A stretch of 64,000 nucleotides of DNA from Poriferisodalis sp965208485 (GTDB taxonomy: Bacteria > Actinomycetota > Acidimicrobiia > Acidimicrobiales > Poriferisodalaceae): the NCBI RefSeq assembly GCF_965208485.1, contig NZ_OZ242344.1:3534001-3598000 (forward strand), read 5' to 3'. Shown piece after piece: positions 26,701 to 35,758 of this stretch. The notes below the pieces were generated by a model. The model saw nothing but the letters and a program-made list of their open reading frames with translations. It did no database searches and was not told the DNA's origin. A program made the translations under genes and the position numbers. Positions within the stretch are counted from its first letter, which is position 1; every line of letters begins with the position of its first letter.

Positions 26701-29700
26701 TAGGCCCAGCACCGCCACGACGGCACAAGGCCACAACAGGTGCTCCCCGCGCAAGCGGGGGTAGGCCCGAGGACGAGACCAGGATCAGGTCTATTACGGA
26801 GTGCTCCCCGCGCAAGCGGGGGTAGGCCCACTGTGACGCCGTTCAAGGCGTAGGCCGCCGAGTGCTCCCCGCGCAAGCGGGGGTAGGCCCTGGATGAGCT
26901 GGGTGAACAGGCCGAGGGGGATGTGCTCCCCGCGCAAGCGGGGGTAGGCCCAGCACCACCCCGACGAGCACCAGCCACGTCACGTGCTCCCCGCGCAAGC
27001 GGGGGTAGGCCCCACCGGAAGAAATTCGGGTCGAGCGGGCCGGGGTGCTCCCCGCGCAAGCGGGGGTAGGCCCGGGATGGCGCCCACGGCCCACGCGACG
27101 GTGTTGTGCTCCCCGCGCAAGCGGGGGTAGGCCCCCCAGCAGGTAGACAGCCAGGGTCACCGCAGGGTGCTCCCCGCGCAAGCGGGGGTAGGCCCCCCAA
27201 CAGGTAGACGGCCAAGGTCACCGCAGGGTGCTCCCCGCGCAAGCGGGGGTAGGCCGAGGATGGGGAGAGGAGTGCTCCCCGCGCAAGCGGGGGTAGGCCA
27301 AATGAAAGATAAAAAAGAAAAGCAGCACTCCAGTGCTCCCCGCGCAAGCGGGGGTAGGCCCCGCATCAAGACCCGACCCCGCAGCACACCGCCGTGCTCC
27401 CCGCGCAAGCGGGGGTAGGCCCACCTGAAAATTGATCGTGTCCACCGAGCCGGGGTGCTCCCCGCGCAAGCGGGGGTAGGCCTGGCAGGAACGAGGCGCC
27501 GTTCACTGGCATCTGGTGCTCCCCGCGCAAGCGGGGGTAGGCCGGCACTGGGATTGCGTCCGCCGGCACGCTCGACGTGCTCCCCGCGCAAGCGGGGGTA
27601 GGCCTTCACAAGCCTGGTGTATGAGCGTGCCACCACCGTGCTCCCCGCGCAAGCGGGGGTAGGCCGGCCCGCATGCGAGCTTGCGAGCTTCAGGCGGGGT
27701 GCTCCCCGCGCAAGCGGGGGTAGGCCCGTGCAGGACACCTGAGCGGCGGCGGAGGCGGGGTGCTCCCCGCGCAAGCGGGGGTAGGCCCACGATCGCCACC
27801 GCGATGGCGATGGGGAGGATGTGCTCCCCGCGCAAGCGGGGGTAGGCCCTCGGAAGACGCTGGGATTGCGTCCGCCTCGGGGTGCTCCCCGCGCAAGCGG
27901 GGGTAGGCCTTTAGAGCCGTTCACGGTGCAGGATGTTTTCGTCGTGCTCCCCGCGCAAGCGGGGGTAGGCCGGAGATCGGGATGTCGGAAATAGGGGTCG
28001 CGGGGTGCTCCCCGCGCAAGCGGGGGTAGGCCTGCACGCCGACACTGCCTACGCGGTCGCTGCGAGTGCTCCCCGCGCAAGCGGGGGTAGGCCTTCGACT
28101 TCTGCTGCGACTTCTGCTGCGTGGTAGTGCTCCCCGCGCAAGCGGGGGTAGGCCGTCGCAGCCGTCGCACGCCGTCGAGTGCCCCGTGTGCTCCCCGCGC
28201 AAGCGGGGGTAGGCCCGCCCGGAAAACGGGGGGGTGGGACGCAGAAAGGTGCTCCCCGCGCAAGCGGGGGTAGGCCTCCGGCGGGATCGAGGAGGGCCGC
28301 CGCCGAAAAGTGCTCCCCGCGCAAGCGGGGGTAGGCCCAGTTCCTGGGGGAGTCGTCGCCGTTCGAGCGCGTGCTCCCCGCGCAAGCGGGGGTAGGCCCC
28401 CGGGCGGGCCGGGAGAGTGGGGAGTCGAGGTGTGCTCCCCGCGCAAGCGGGGGTAGGCCCGCGCTCGACGAGCACCACCTGCGGGCCGCCATGTGCTCCC
28501 CGCGCAAGCGGGGGTAGGCCCCCGCATTTCCCGCTCGAGGCGAGCGCCGTCGAGTGCTCCCCGCGCAAGCGGGGGTAGGCCGCTCGGATCGCAGGCGCCC
28601 GGCGACGCGCACGTGTGCTCCCCGCGCAAGCGGGGGTAGGCCGGGCCACCGACATGACTGACTGCTCCCACGCCAGTGCTCCCCGCGCAAGCGGGGGTAG
28701 GCCCTGGACTCGCCAGTCGAGCACATAGTCGTTGATGTGCTCCCCGCGCAAGCGGGGGTAGGCCCCGAGGAGGCGAACGTGCGCATGATGACGACCAGTG
28801 CTCCCCGCGCAAGCGGGGGTAGGCCCAGATTGCGGTACCTGCCACGGAACCGGACGACGTGCTCCCCGCGCAAGCGGGGGTAGGCCTCGCAGCCGACGAT
28901 CTCCCGCGAGGAACGAGCGGTGCTCCCCGCGCAAGCGGGGGTAGGCCCGGCTCGCCGTTCTTGGACACGATCTCCCTCTCGTGCTCCCCGCGCAAGCGGG
29001 GGTAGGCCGAGATCGCGGACGCGACGCTCACCACTCCCGACGTGCTCCCCGCGCAAGCGGGGGTAGGCCCTCCGAGGCGTCGAGCGGCCGCACCTCCCCG
29101 GCGTGCTCCCCGCGCAAGCGGGGGTAGGCCTGGGACACCGGCGCCGCGGACAGCGTCCAGCCGGTGCTCCCCGCGCAAGCGGGGGTAGGCCCACGATGCT
29201 CGCGCACATCCACGGATGGCTCGGGTGCTCCCCGCGCAAGCGGGGGTAGGCCAATCGCAGCCGCCGCTCTCCGTGAGCTTGCGAACGTGCTCCCCGCGCA
29301 AGCGGGGGTAGGCCGTGGGGGAGGTGCGGCCGCTCGACGCACTCGAGGTGCTCCCCGCGCAAGCGGGGGTAGGCCCAGCACCATCAGATTCAGCCTCGAA
29401 ATCCACGCGTGCTCCCCGCGCAAGCGGGGGTAGGCCGCAGATCGACATGCACACAGCACAGAGCGTGCTCCCCGCGTGAGCGGGGGTAGGCCCGCACAGC
29501 CCGTCACCACACCCGTCACCGGACAGTGCTCCCCGCGTGAGCGGGGGTAGGCCTGAATCGGGTGTGGTTGCGGACGGTGTGGGGGGGGGTGCTCCCCGCG
29601 TGAGCGGGGGTAGGCCCGCGGGGGAGATGATCCGCCGGTACCGGCACCGGTGCTCCCCGCGTGAGCGGGGGTAGGCCCGCCACCGAGACGACACACCACA

Positions 29701-29799
29701 GCATCCTGGGGTGCTCCCCGCGTGAGCGGGGGTAGGCCCTGACACGTATCAATGCGGCCTGTCCTGAACCGGTGCTCCCCGCGTGAGCGGGGGTAGGCC
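23751..29799 (+). CRISPR. CRISPR array 2, trailer-side part: 100 repeats
   Basis: One hundred repeats begin at 23751 and end at 29799, with 99 spacers between them. From 23751 to 27228 the 61-bp period is exact. The spacer at 27256-27271 is only 16 bp, the one at 29437-29464 is 28 bp, one near 29554-29588 is 35 bp, and a few others differ by one base. The last six repeats (29465, 29526, 29589, 29650, 29711, 29772) carry GCGTGAGCG instead of GCGCAAGCG, a run of old variant repeats as expected at a trailer end. Together with the part left of the IS the array has 130 repeats and 129 spacers. Confidence 0.97.
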
Positions 29800-30162
29800 C
29801 CTCACGGGACTCGCACGAATAGGAAGCCGAGCTCGCTCAGGGCCACGATCGCGGCATGCGCTGCAGCGTTGGCCTTGATGTTGGTTGCGTGTTCGTCCTC
29901 GAGCACGGGCCACCCGCAGTCGTCAACAGAGCCGGAGTCGTCTGGGCCACCCCCTGCGACCCTTGTGTCTGTCCCTGTTTCTGAGTCGATCAAGACTTGG
30001 GGCCAGTCAAGCGACGAGGTTCAAGACCAACTCGCTGAGACGATCGACCAGATCGGCGAACTGGCTGAGGACATCGCGAAGCTTCCGGACAAGATCCCGG
30101 CCACAGTTGAGCCTTCCCCGAGCGGTACCTTGTCGCCAGAGTCCAGCAACGCACACCCATGA
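29800..30162 (+). pseudogene. Lipoprotein gene whose start was removed at the array 2 end
   Basis: Directly after the final repeat the frame reads TRTNRKPSSLRATIAAC and then AAALALMLVACSSSSTG, a textbook lipoprotein signal peptide with lipobox LVAC. There is no ATG, GTG or TTG upstream of it: the repeat supplies an in-frame TAG. A helical segment (VQDQLAETIDQIGELAEDIA) and a Pro/Ser-rich tail follow, with the stop at 30160-30162. The TNRK start resembles that of the acidic lipoprotein at 14110. A TTG at 29869 could start only a non-functional signal. The gene therefore seems beheaded at the array junction. Confidence 0.55.
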
Positions 30163-30272
30163 AGACAGAACTACACACACGCACTGACGTCGATCACCTG
30201 GCACTGCCGGGCCGCCGAACGTCACAACCCGCTGGAACAACGGCAGAAAGCGAACAAGAGGCATCCCCATGA

Positions 30273-31516
30273 ACACTCGCTCCGGTTGAGGTGGTGTGTT
30301 ACGGCGGCGCGGACCGCTACGCCACGTCGCTGCTGGTCGCTGAGGGCGCCGGCGAGACACCTGACACGGTTGTGATGGTGTCTGGAGTTGATTGGACTGA
30401 TGCTGTTGTCGCTGCGTCAGCAGCTGGGCGCTTCGGCGCCCCAGTGTTGATGACCCCGCCGGACCGCCTGCGAGACGATGCACTCGAATGGCTGACCGAT
30501 CTCGGCGTCGAGCGGATTGTCGTGGTCAGTGCTGAGCCTCCGGACCGCGGCCCGGCAGTCGATGCGACTGTCACGGATGCGCTGTCCGAAGCCGGGTTCA
30601 GCGTGGAACGGGTATCTGGCAATGACCAGTACCGCACCGGCGTGGCCGCCGCTCGACGCATCGGCGGCGCCGGGGAACTGGGCAGCTTCGGCTCGACCGC
30701 GATCGTTGCCTCCGGCGAAGTGTTCTCCGACGCTCTTGTCGCCGGGCCGCTCGCTGCGCGCAACCATCTGCCTCTGCTGCTGACCCCCAAGGCGGGGGCT
30801 GCATCCCGACGTGGCTGAGTACCTGACCGATGCAGGTGTCGAGCGCGTCGTGCTGATGGGCGGCACAGCGGCGCTTTCTTCCGAGGTTCAGACAGCCATC
30901 GAGACACTCGACATCACCGTGGATCGCATGTCCGGAGCGACGCGATTCGAGACCGCCACCATGTTCGCCGTTTACGCAGCCGAGCACTCCAACGAGTGCT
31001 TCGACGGCGACGAGATCGGTTTGGCGCGGGCCCGCATCCCGTTCGACTCGTTCAGCGCCGCACCGCTGCTCTCGCAACGATGCGCCCCGCTGGTGCTCAC
31101 CGACCCCCGCAAGCTGCCCCCAACGACCGTGGAGTTCCTCAACGATGCCCGCAGCGGCCGTGACCGCATCACCCTGCGAGTGTTCGGCGACGATGCAGCA
31201 GTACCTCGGCGCTCATCGTGCGCGCCGGGTCGATCTGGACAACGACAAGGCGTGGCATGCCGACGGCGGTCAGTTGCTGTGGGACTGGGCGGGCTACATG
31301 ATCCAGTATCCGCCGGTGGACCGTGAACCCGCCGCGTGGGGGATGCACACCTTGCTGACCACCCGCCACGCGTCGTGTGTTGCCCGCACCGTTCTGGCTC
31401 GTTGCGACGTCCCGTTCACTGACGACACGTCGCCGCATCTGCGCAACGACTCCAAGGCATCACCGCTGGGGATCGCCCTGTGGAACCTCGTCTGCGGGGA
31501 GTACCCGGAGGCGTGA
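30273..31516 (+). pseudogene. Cell wall-binding repeat 2 protein, frameshifted remnant
   Basis: Three frames in succession encode parts of one secreted protein. The first has CWB2 repeats (YGGADRYATSLLVAEGA, VSGNDQYRTGVAAARRIGGA, VFSDALVAGPLAARNHLPLL). A one-base excess in the G run near 30793 breaks it; restored, the reading continues LTPKAGLHPDVAEYLTDAGV. The next part has VLMGGTAALSSEVQTAI and MSGATRFETATMFA. A second break near 31195-31250 leads to LDNDKAWHADGGQLLWDWAG and a Cys-containing tail. No signal peptide or start precedes the first part. CWB2 domains anchor proteins to actinobacterial and clostridial cell walls. This copy is dead as assembled. Confidence 0.7.
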
Positions 31517-31580
31517 ACAGCGACTGGGGGTTTCTCGTCGCACGACCGGCAGCACCAAGCGATACCATGTTCTTACTTCT

Positions 31581-31613
31581 CCCCGCCTTCCCGGTTCGCC
31601 GGGAATGGCGGGG
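31581..31613. terminator. Strong G/C hairpin with TTCG loop
   Basis: CCCCGCC-t-TCCCGG, loop TTCG, then CCGGGA-at-GGCGGGG forms a long near-perfect stem. It stands about 65 bp after the end of the cell-wall-binding-repeat remnant and just before a MITE. No T tract follows, so it may be a factor-assisted terminator or an element end. Confidence 0.45.
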
Positions 31614-31622
31614 CATATTCGT

Positions 31623-31729
31623 CTAGCAGGCTGCTGAAATATGCAGGTCTGGCCGGAAGCGCAAGCCCCTGACCTGCGGGTTTGCAACTGGGCACCGCCC
31701 GCAAACCGACTTTTTCAGCATCCTGCTAG
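31623..31729. mobile_element. 107-bp CTAG-ended MITE (type B)
   Basis: The left end CTAGCAGGCTGCTGAAA and the right end (reverse complement) CTAGCAGGATGCTGAAA form inverted repeats. There is no coding capacity. The reverse complement of the core, GCAAACCCGCAGGTCAGGGG, is nearly the same as the core of the element at 48628-48734. It abuts the NYN gene (start 31739), so it may contribute to that gene's promoter region. Confidence 0.65.
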
Positions 31730-31738
31730 GGGCAGTCG

Positions 31739-32365
31739 ATGACCAGGGTGGCGGTATTCATCGACTACGAGAACATCCGATACGGGGCGCGAAACGCATT
31801 CGGTGATCCAAGACGTGATCCGTACACCTTTGGGCACGTCCTTCCTCTCCGGCTCGGTTTGTTGCTCAAGCAACTTGGCGAGAGCATTGACCCAGATCGG
31901 GAACTCATCGCGGTGAGTGTCTACCGCGGGCGACCCGGACCGAAGAGCGGCCCGCGCGCCCAAGCCGGCGCTGCCAGACAGTTCGCCTCATGGGAGGCTC
32001 AGCCGCTCGTTCGGGTGCGGAGTCGACAACTGCGGTACCAGCCCATCGCTTGGTCAATGGGGCGCCCTTCAGAATGGCGAGCCGAAGAGAAGGGCATCGA
32101 TGTGATGATGGCCCTTGACATCGCTCTCGGCGCTCGCGACGACATGTACGACGTCGCGATCGTTGCCTCCGCTGATTCGGATCTAGTGCCAGCCGTGGAA
32201 GTCGCGCTAGATGCCGGCAAGCGGGTTGAGACTGCGATGTGGTGGAGCTCGGCAAATCCACATCATCGTTTGAAGATTCCTGGGCGTCGGCTCTGGAACC
32301 ACGCTCTGGATGTGGCGCGGTTCGAGCAGGTGAGAGACGACGCCGACTACACGCGCATGGCGTAA
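31739..32365 (+). CDS. NYN-domain (PIN-like) putative ribonuclease
   Basis: The 208-aa protein begins with VAVFIDYENIRYG and has EEKGIDVMMALDIALG and VAIVASADSDLVPAVEVAL. These give the conserved acidic residues of the NYN/LabA (DUF88) PIN-like fold: D at the first strand, D in the middle and DSD after the fourth strand. Such enzymes are thought to cut RNA. The ATG lies 9 bp after a MITE. No partner gene is evident. Targets are unknown, and a defence or RNA-turnover role would be inference. Confidence 0.82.
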   Translation: MTRVAVFIDYENIRYGARNAFGDPRRDPYTFGHVLPLRLGLLLKQLGESIDPDRELIAVSVYRGRPGPKSGPRAQAGAARQFASWEAQPLVRVRSRQLRYQPIAWSMGRPSEWRAEEKGIDVMMALDIALGARDDMYDVAIVASADSDLVPAVEVALDAGKRVETAMWWSSANPHHRLKIPGRRLWNHALDVARFEQVRDDADYTRMA

Positions 32366-32532
32366 GGCAACCTCGCTGCGAAAGTCGTTGACCTAGGGCA
32401 CCCTGCATTGCCGCCTGTCATCTGAATGCCTCGGATGAGGCGAGAGGCGTCTCTGGCGTTCCCCGGATCGCATTCAGAGACATTTGGAGCCTTCGTCTTT
32501 TGTTGGGATGGGGGCTGCTGGGTTCGGCGGGT

Positions 32533-32925
32533 TCAGGCTATGAGTGTTCCGCGGGCTTCGAAGTTCGTGTAGTTGGTGAAGCCGTGGGCTTTGCGGCGTA
32601 GGACTCGGGTGGGGGTTGTTGGTGCCTTCGATGCGGCTGTTGCTGGGCTGGCCGGTTTGGTGCCAGTCGAGGATCTGGGGATGCCAGGCGAGGAAGGTGT
32701 CGACGACGTCGCTGAACTCGGGTATGTCGCCGGTGCGGTAGATGTCGGCGAGCCGGTCGAGCGCTTCGAGGGCGCCTTTGCGGTCCTTGGCGAGATAGAG
32801 GCCGTGCAGCTCGCCGAGCGCGTCCCAGGCTGCTTTGAGCCTCGGGTGGGTCTCGAAGAGCGCGTCGAGCCGGGAGCGTTCGTCTGCGCCGGAACGGTCC
32901 GAGTCTCGACTAACCGCCATTGAAG
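32533..32925 (-). mobile_element. ISL3-family transposase C-terminal remnant
   Basis: One minus-strand frame encodes AWDALGELHGLYLAKDRKGA, DRLADIYRTGDIPEFSDVVD and QPSNSRIEGTNN. A second frame completes it with VLRRKAHGFTNYTNFEARG. This is the C-terminus of ISL3-type transposases, frameshifted near 32610 at the position after EGTNN. The N-terminal two thirds are missing. Its left part is fused onto the end of the secreted-protein remnant that follows. Confidence 0.7.
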
Positions 32926-34110
32926 GTACGCGACCTCACGCCACAACTTGAAGTCCCAGCTATCGGGGACGTTGGAGCAGCCGTCGTGTCCCCAACTCAG
33001 GTATGGAAACTGCACTTGATTGCTGCGACCTGTCTCAAGAAAGCCGTCCAACGTTACGACACCTGCAACCTGTTGAGTTGCACTGAGGCGCTTGACTTCG
33101 AAATACTGCTTCTCAGGCGATGGCAGTTGAACAAAGAACATGAAAGCATTGTCCTCAAGCGCATCGTAGTTCTCTTGCAGGCCCGTCTCCAGTATGTAGT
33201 CACCGGGAGGCAAAGCGTACACGCGAGAGTTCTCAATCAGATTGACCGGCGTATTTCCCACGTTGACTGGAGACGCCGTGCTCGGATCGGCTCCTTGGTA
33301 CAAGAACATGACATCAGCGGGTCGGGTAGTCAGCCAAAACTGCACCGGCAATGTGCTCTCGGCGGGGTTCGGCACGGAAACATCAATATGGAAGTAGACT
33401 GACTTGGTCCCCGACGCGCTCCTCGGCAAACAGGCATTCCTCCAATTCCCGCTGTACTCTTGCTTCCCCCACCGCTGCGCCCACATAGTATCGGAAGATG
33501 CCTGCATTGAATGCACGCAATGTGCCGGAATAGCGCAGCTGCCGGTGGGTGTTTGGGTGTGTGTGGTGGGGCAGGTGGCGGTGATGGTGGTGGTGGCTGT
33601 GTGGGTTTGGGTTCCGTTGGTGTAGGTGATGTCGATGGGGTAGGTGCCGGCCTTGGCGGCGGTGGCGACCAGGGTGGCGAGGCCGTGGGCTGCGTTGACG
33701 GTGGCGGTGATGCCGTCGGGCAGCGTCGATGTGATGGCGGCGGTGGCTGCGCCGGGCTGGTAGCGCCAGATTTCAGTCAGTTCGACGCCGACGTCTGCGT
33801 CCAATGTGGTGGGGTGTGCTGCGACGCGTGGAGTGTGGTCGACATCGATGGTGAGCCGGTAGTCGGCTGTGGTGTGAGTGCTGTAGGTGGTGGCCTCGAC
33901 GGTGTAGTCGCCTGCGGGCAGGTACTCGGCGGCGATGCGGCTGTCGCGGCGGTGCAGCCCGAGGCCGCTGTAGCCGTATGCGTCGTCGTTGTGGTAGAGC
34001 CGTGCGCCTTCTGTCGCGGGGTCGTGGCCCGACCCGAGGGCGACGAACATGTCAGGGGTGCTGTGGCCCTGCCTCGCCGGCCCTCGGGCGCTCTGTGCGT
34101 GACCCCTCAT
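32926..34110 (-). pseudogene. Truncated paralogue of the secreted PPC-phospholipase protein
   Basis: The translated segment has MFVALGSGHDPATEGARLYH, GLGLHRRDSRIAAEYLPAGD and YRLTIDVDHTPRVAAHPTTL, closely paralleling the large protein at 35.8-39.5 kb. It then has a diverged third PPC-like domain (SVYFHIDVSVPNPAESTLPV). It begins abruptly in the middle of a domain, with an ATG that overlaps the stop of the upstream gene. It ends at GHDGCSNVPDSWDFKLWRE, the very point where the phospholipase domain would begin, and there meets the ISL3 remnant. It lacks a signal peptide and the enzymatic domain. Confidence 0.65.
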
Positions 34111-34904
34111 TCCGAGTTGAGCACTTCACGCAAGGTTTGAAGCGCTGCTGGGGCGTGCGCTATTGCTTGGCGTTCCTGCGCCAGCAAGTCCGCGAGCCGA
34201 ACCCAAATCGGTGACTCACGGTCTTCTGTGCAGTCGGGCCGGCAGGCGCAGTAGCTCTCGACGTTCGCGACGAGGCGCCGGTGCGCTTCTTGCCACGCAG
34301 TCTCGTGCGCAGCGGCTGCGCCTAGGTCGTACTCGCGGACCGATCTGGCCATTGCGAAGGCCTCGTCCATCGACGCACCGATGGACGCCGCCACGCGGCG
34401 TCGGTGCCGATCGCACGCCACGAGATCAGTCCCCGGGCGGTGGTCTCCGCAGCCTGATGCGCCAGTCGAGGGATCGGCCATGCAGAACCACTCAGGCAAT
34501 CGCCTGACCAAGCGGTAGGCGGCATCAAGGATCCTGCTGTCATTCTCAAGCGCGACCATGCTCTGATGTGAAATCAGGTCCCTCTCGACGAGGTTGCGAG
34601 CACAGTCTCGCAGCAAGCCCTGGAGCCGCTGAACACGTTCTGACAGATTCCGCATGACGCTCTCGTGCGTCAGCGAGCCCGCGACTACGCCGTTGCTCAT
34701 CTCGTAACGCGCGGAGGCCTCGAACTCTTCTAGATGAAACTCCATCGTCTCGACACTTCTGTGGCCTTGATCGAGAACGCTCTCGCAACCTGCGTCTCGG
34801 CCACGATTTCTCGCCCCCGAAGCCAACAAGAGCACAACCACCAACAAAGCCATAGCCGCCGCCACGGCAAGAACCACGGCACGGCATCCACTACGAGACA
34901 CCAC
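34107..34904 (-). CDS. Membrane-anchored protein of unknown function
   Basis: This 265-aa protein has an N-terminal transmembrane anchor (VVLAVAAAMALLVVVLLLAS) and an outside, largely helical body with several Cys (CESVLD, CARNL, CMAD, CACRPDC). I do not recognise the family. It starts 29 bp after the lipoprotein gene and ends overlapping the next frame (ATGA), so it belongs to the same minus-strand transcript as the phospholipase gene. It may be an accessory or protective partner of the secreted enzyme, but nothing in its sequence proves that. Confidence 0.6.
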   Translation of the reverse strand: MVSRSGCRAVVLAVAAAMALLVVVLLLASGARNRGRDAGCESVLDQGHRSVETMEFHLEEFEASARYEMSNGVVAGSLTHESVMRNLSERVQRLQGLLRDCARNLVERDLISHQSMVALENDSRILDAAYRLVRRLPEWFCMADPSTGASGCGDHRPGTDLVACDRHRRRVAASIGASMDEAFAMARSVREYDLGAAAAHETAWQEAHRRLVANVESYCACRPDCTEDRESPIWVRLADLLAQERQAIAHAPAALQTLREVLNSE

Positions 34905-34933
34905 GACGCCGATCGCCCGGCATACCAGAGCGC

Positions 34934-35758
34934 CTACGGCGTGAACTCGTCATCCAGCTCCGCTTGTTGCAGCCAGTCGCGCACTGCTCGAACATAGTGA
35001 CCTTCAAGTTCTTCCAAGAGCGAATTGCGTATCTCCGGCTCAAGAGTCGGATAACTCGCCGCATACTGGCTGCACGCCGACCGCAGATCCAAGAGGCCGT
35101 CTCGCGTCAAGCCCAAGGCTGCAGCAGCATTGACGTACTGCTCCCGGGTCACAAACGCCACATCTTCATCGCTCGGCTGCAGGAGTTGCCATACCTCGTC
35201 GATCCCAGCCGCCGACGCGCACATACGGAGCGCTTCAGAGTATGCCTCAAACAGCGTGCCGCTTCCCAGCGCGACCTCCGGTGCGCGTGTCGCGTCCGCA
35301 TTCAACAAAACGGCGTTGAGCTCCGCCTGGAATCGCCCTGCGGTGCTTCCTTGACCTGAGACCATCCGCTCTGCCTGAGAAGTATCAACCGACCGACTTT
35401 CGAACTCCTGAATAGTTCTGAAGCTTGCGAACGGCAATTGCCGCTCGAGATGTCTCTCGATCGACTCTTCTATTTCCAGTCCGGCGTCGAAGAAGGACCG
35501 CTGAGACACCCTCCACTCAGGCGGTCCGACAGTCTTTGCGCCAAGTTCGCGCAAAACATCCGTGACCTCGCTTGAGCGATTGTCGTCCGTCAGGCGCTCC
35601 GGCCAACTGCAGGCCACGGTTGACATCGCAAAGGCAATAGCAATCGTGAGGATTGTACGGCGATATCTGACATTCGGTTTCGCACCGGTGATAGGCATGG
35701 CACCGATAGGTTGGCAATCAGCATCTTGCCCGCTGGTGCCAAGAGAACTCTCGATCAC
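34934..35758 (-). CDS. Lipoprotein translationally coupled to the phospholipase gene
   Basis: The 274-aa product has a lipoprotein signal (RRTILTIAIAFAMSTVAC) and a helical, acidic mature part. GTG at 35758 overlaps the phospholipase stop (GTGA) and has GGAG about 10 bases upstream, so I prefer it; ATG at 35698 would give a shorter signal. No known domain is visible. One-to-one coupling of a lipoprotein with a secreted phospholipase resembles toxin-immunity or enzyme-inhibitor pairs, which is a hypothesis only. Confidence 0.65.
   Translation of the reverse strand: MIESSLGTSGQDADCQPIGAMPITGAKPNVRYRRTILTIAIAFAMSTVACSWPERLTDDNRSSEVTDVLRELGAKTVGPPEWRVSQRSFFDAGLEIEESIERHLERQLPFASFRTIQEFESRSVDTSQAERMVSGQGSTAGRFQAELNAVLLNADATRAPEVALGSGTLFEAYSEALRMCASAAGIDEVWQLLQPSDEDVAFVTREQYVNAAAALGLTRDGLLDLRSACSQYAASYPTLEPEIRNSLLEELEGHYVRAVRDWLQQAELDDEFTP

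Noticed and set aside
19432..29752. Very long minus-strand open frames (up to 862 codons) with repeating PTPACAGST, AYPRLRGEH and GLPPLARGA motifs
   Set aside because: They are translations of the CRISPR repeat in its three frames; the 61-bp period changes frame each unit and the repeat lacks stops on that strand. They are not genes.
29802..29993. A 63-codon minus-strand frame beginning right after array 2
   Set aside because: The plus strand in the same place gives a canonical lipoprotein signal peptide with lipobox and a helical mature part, which is far less likely by chance.
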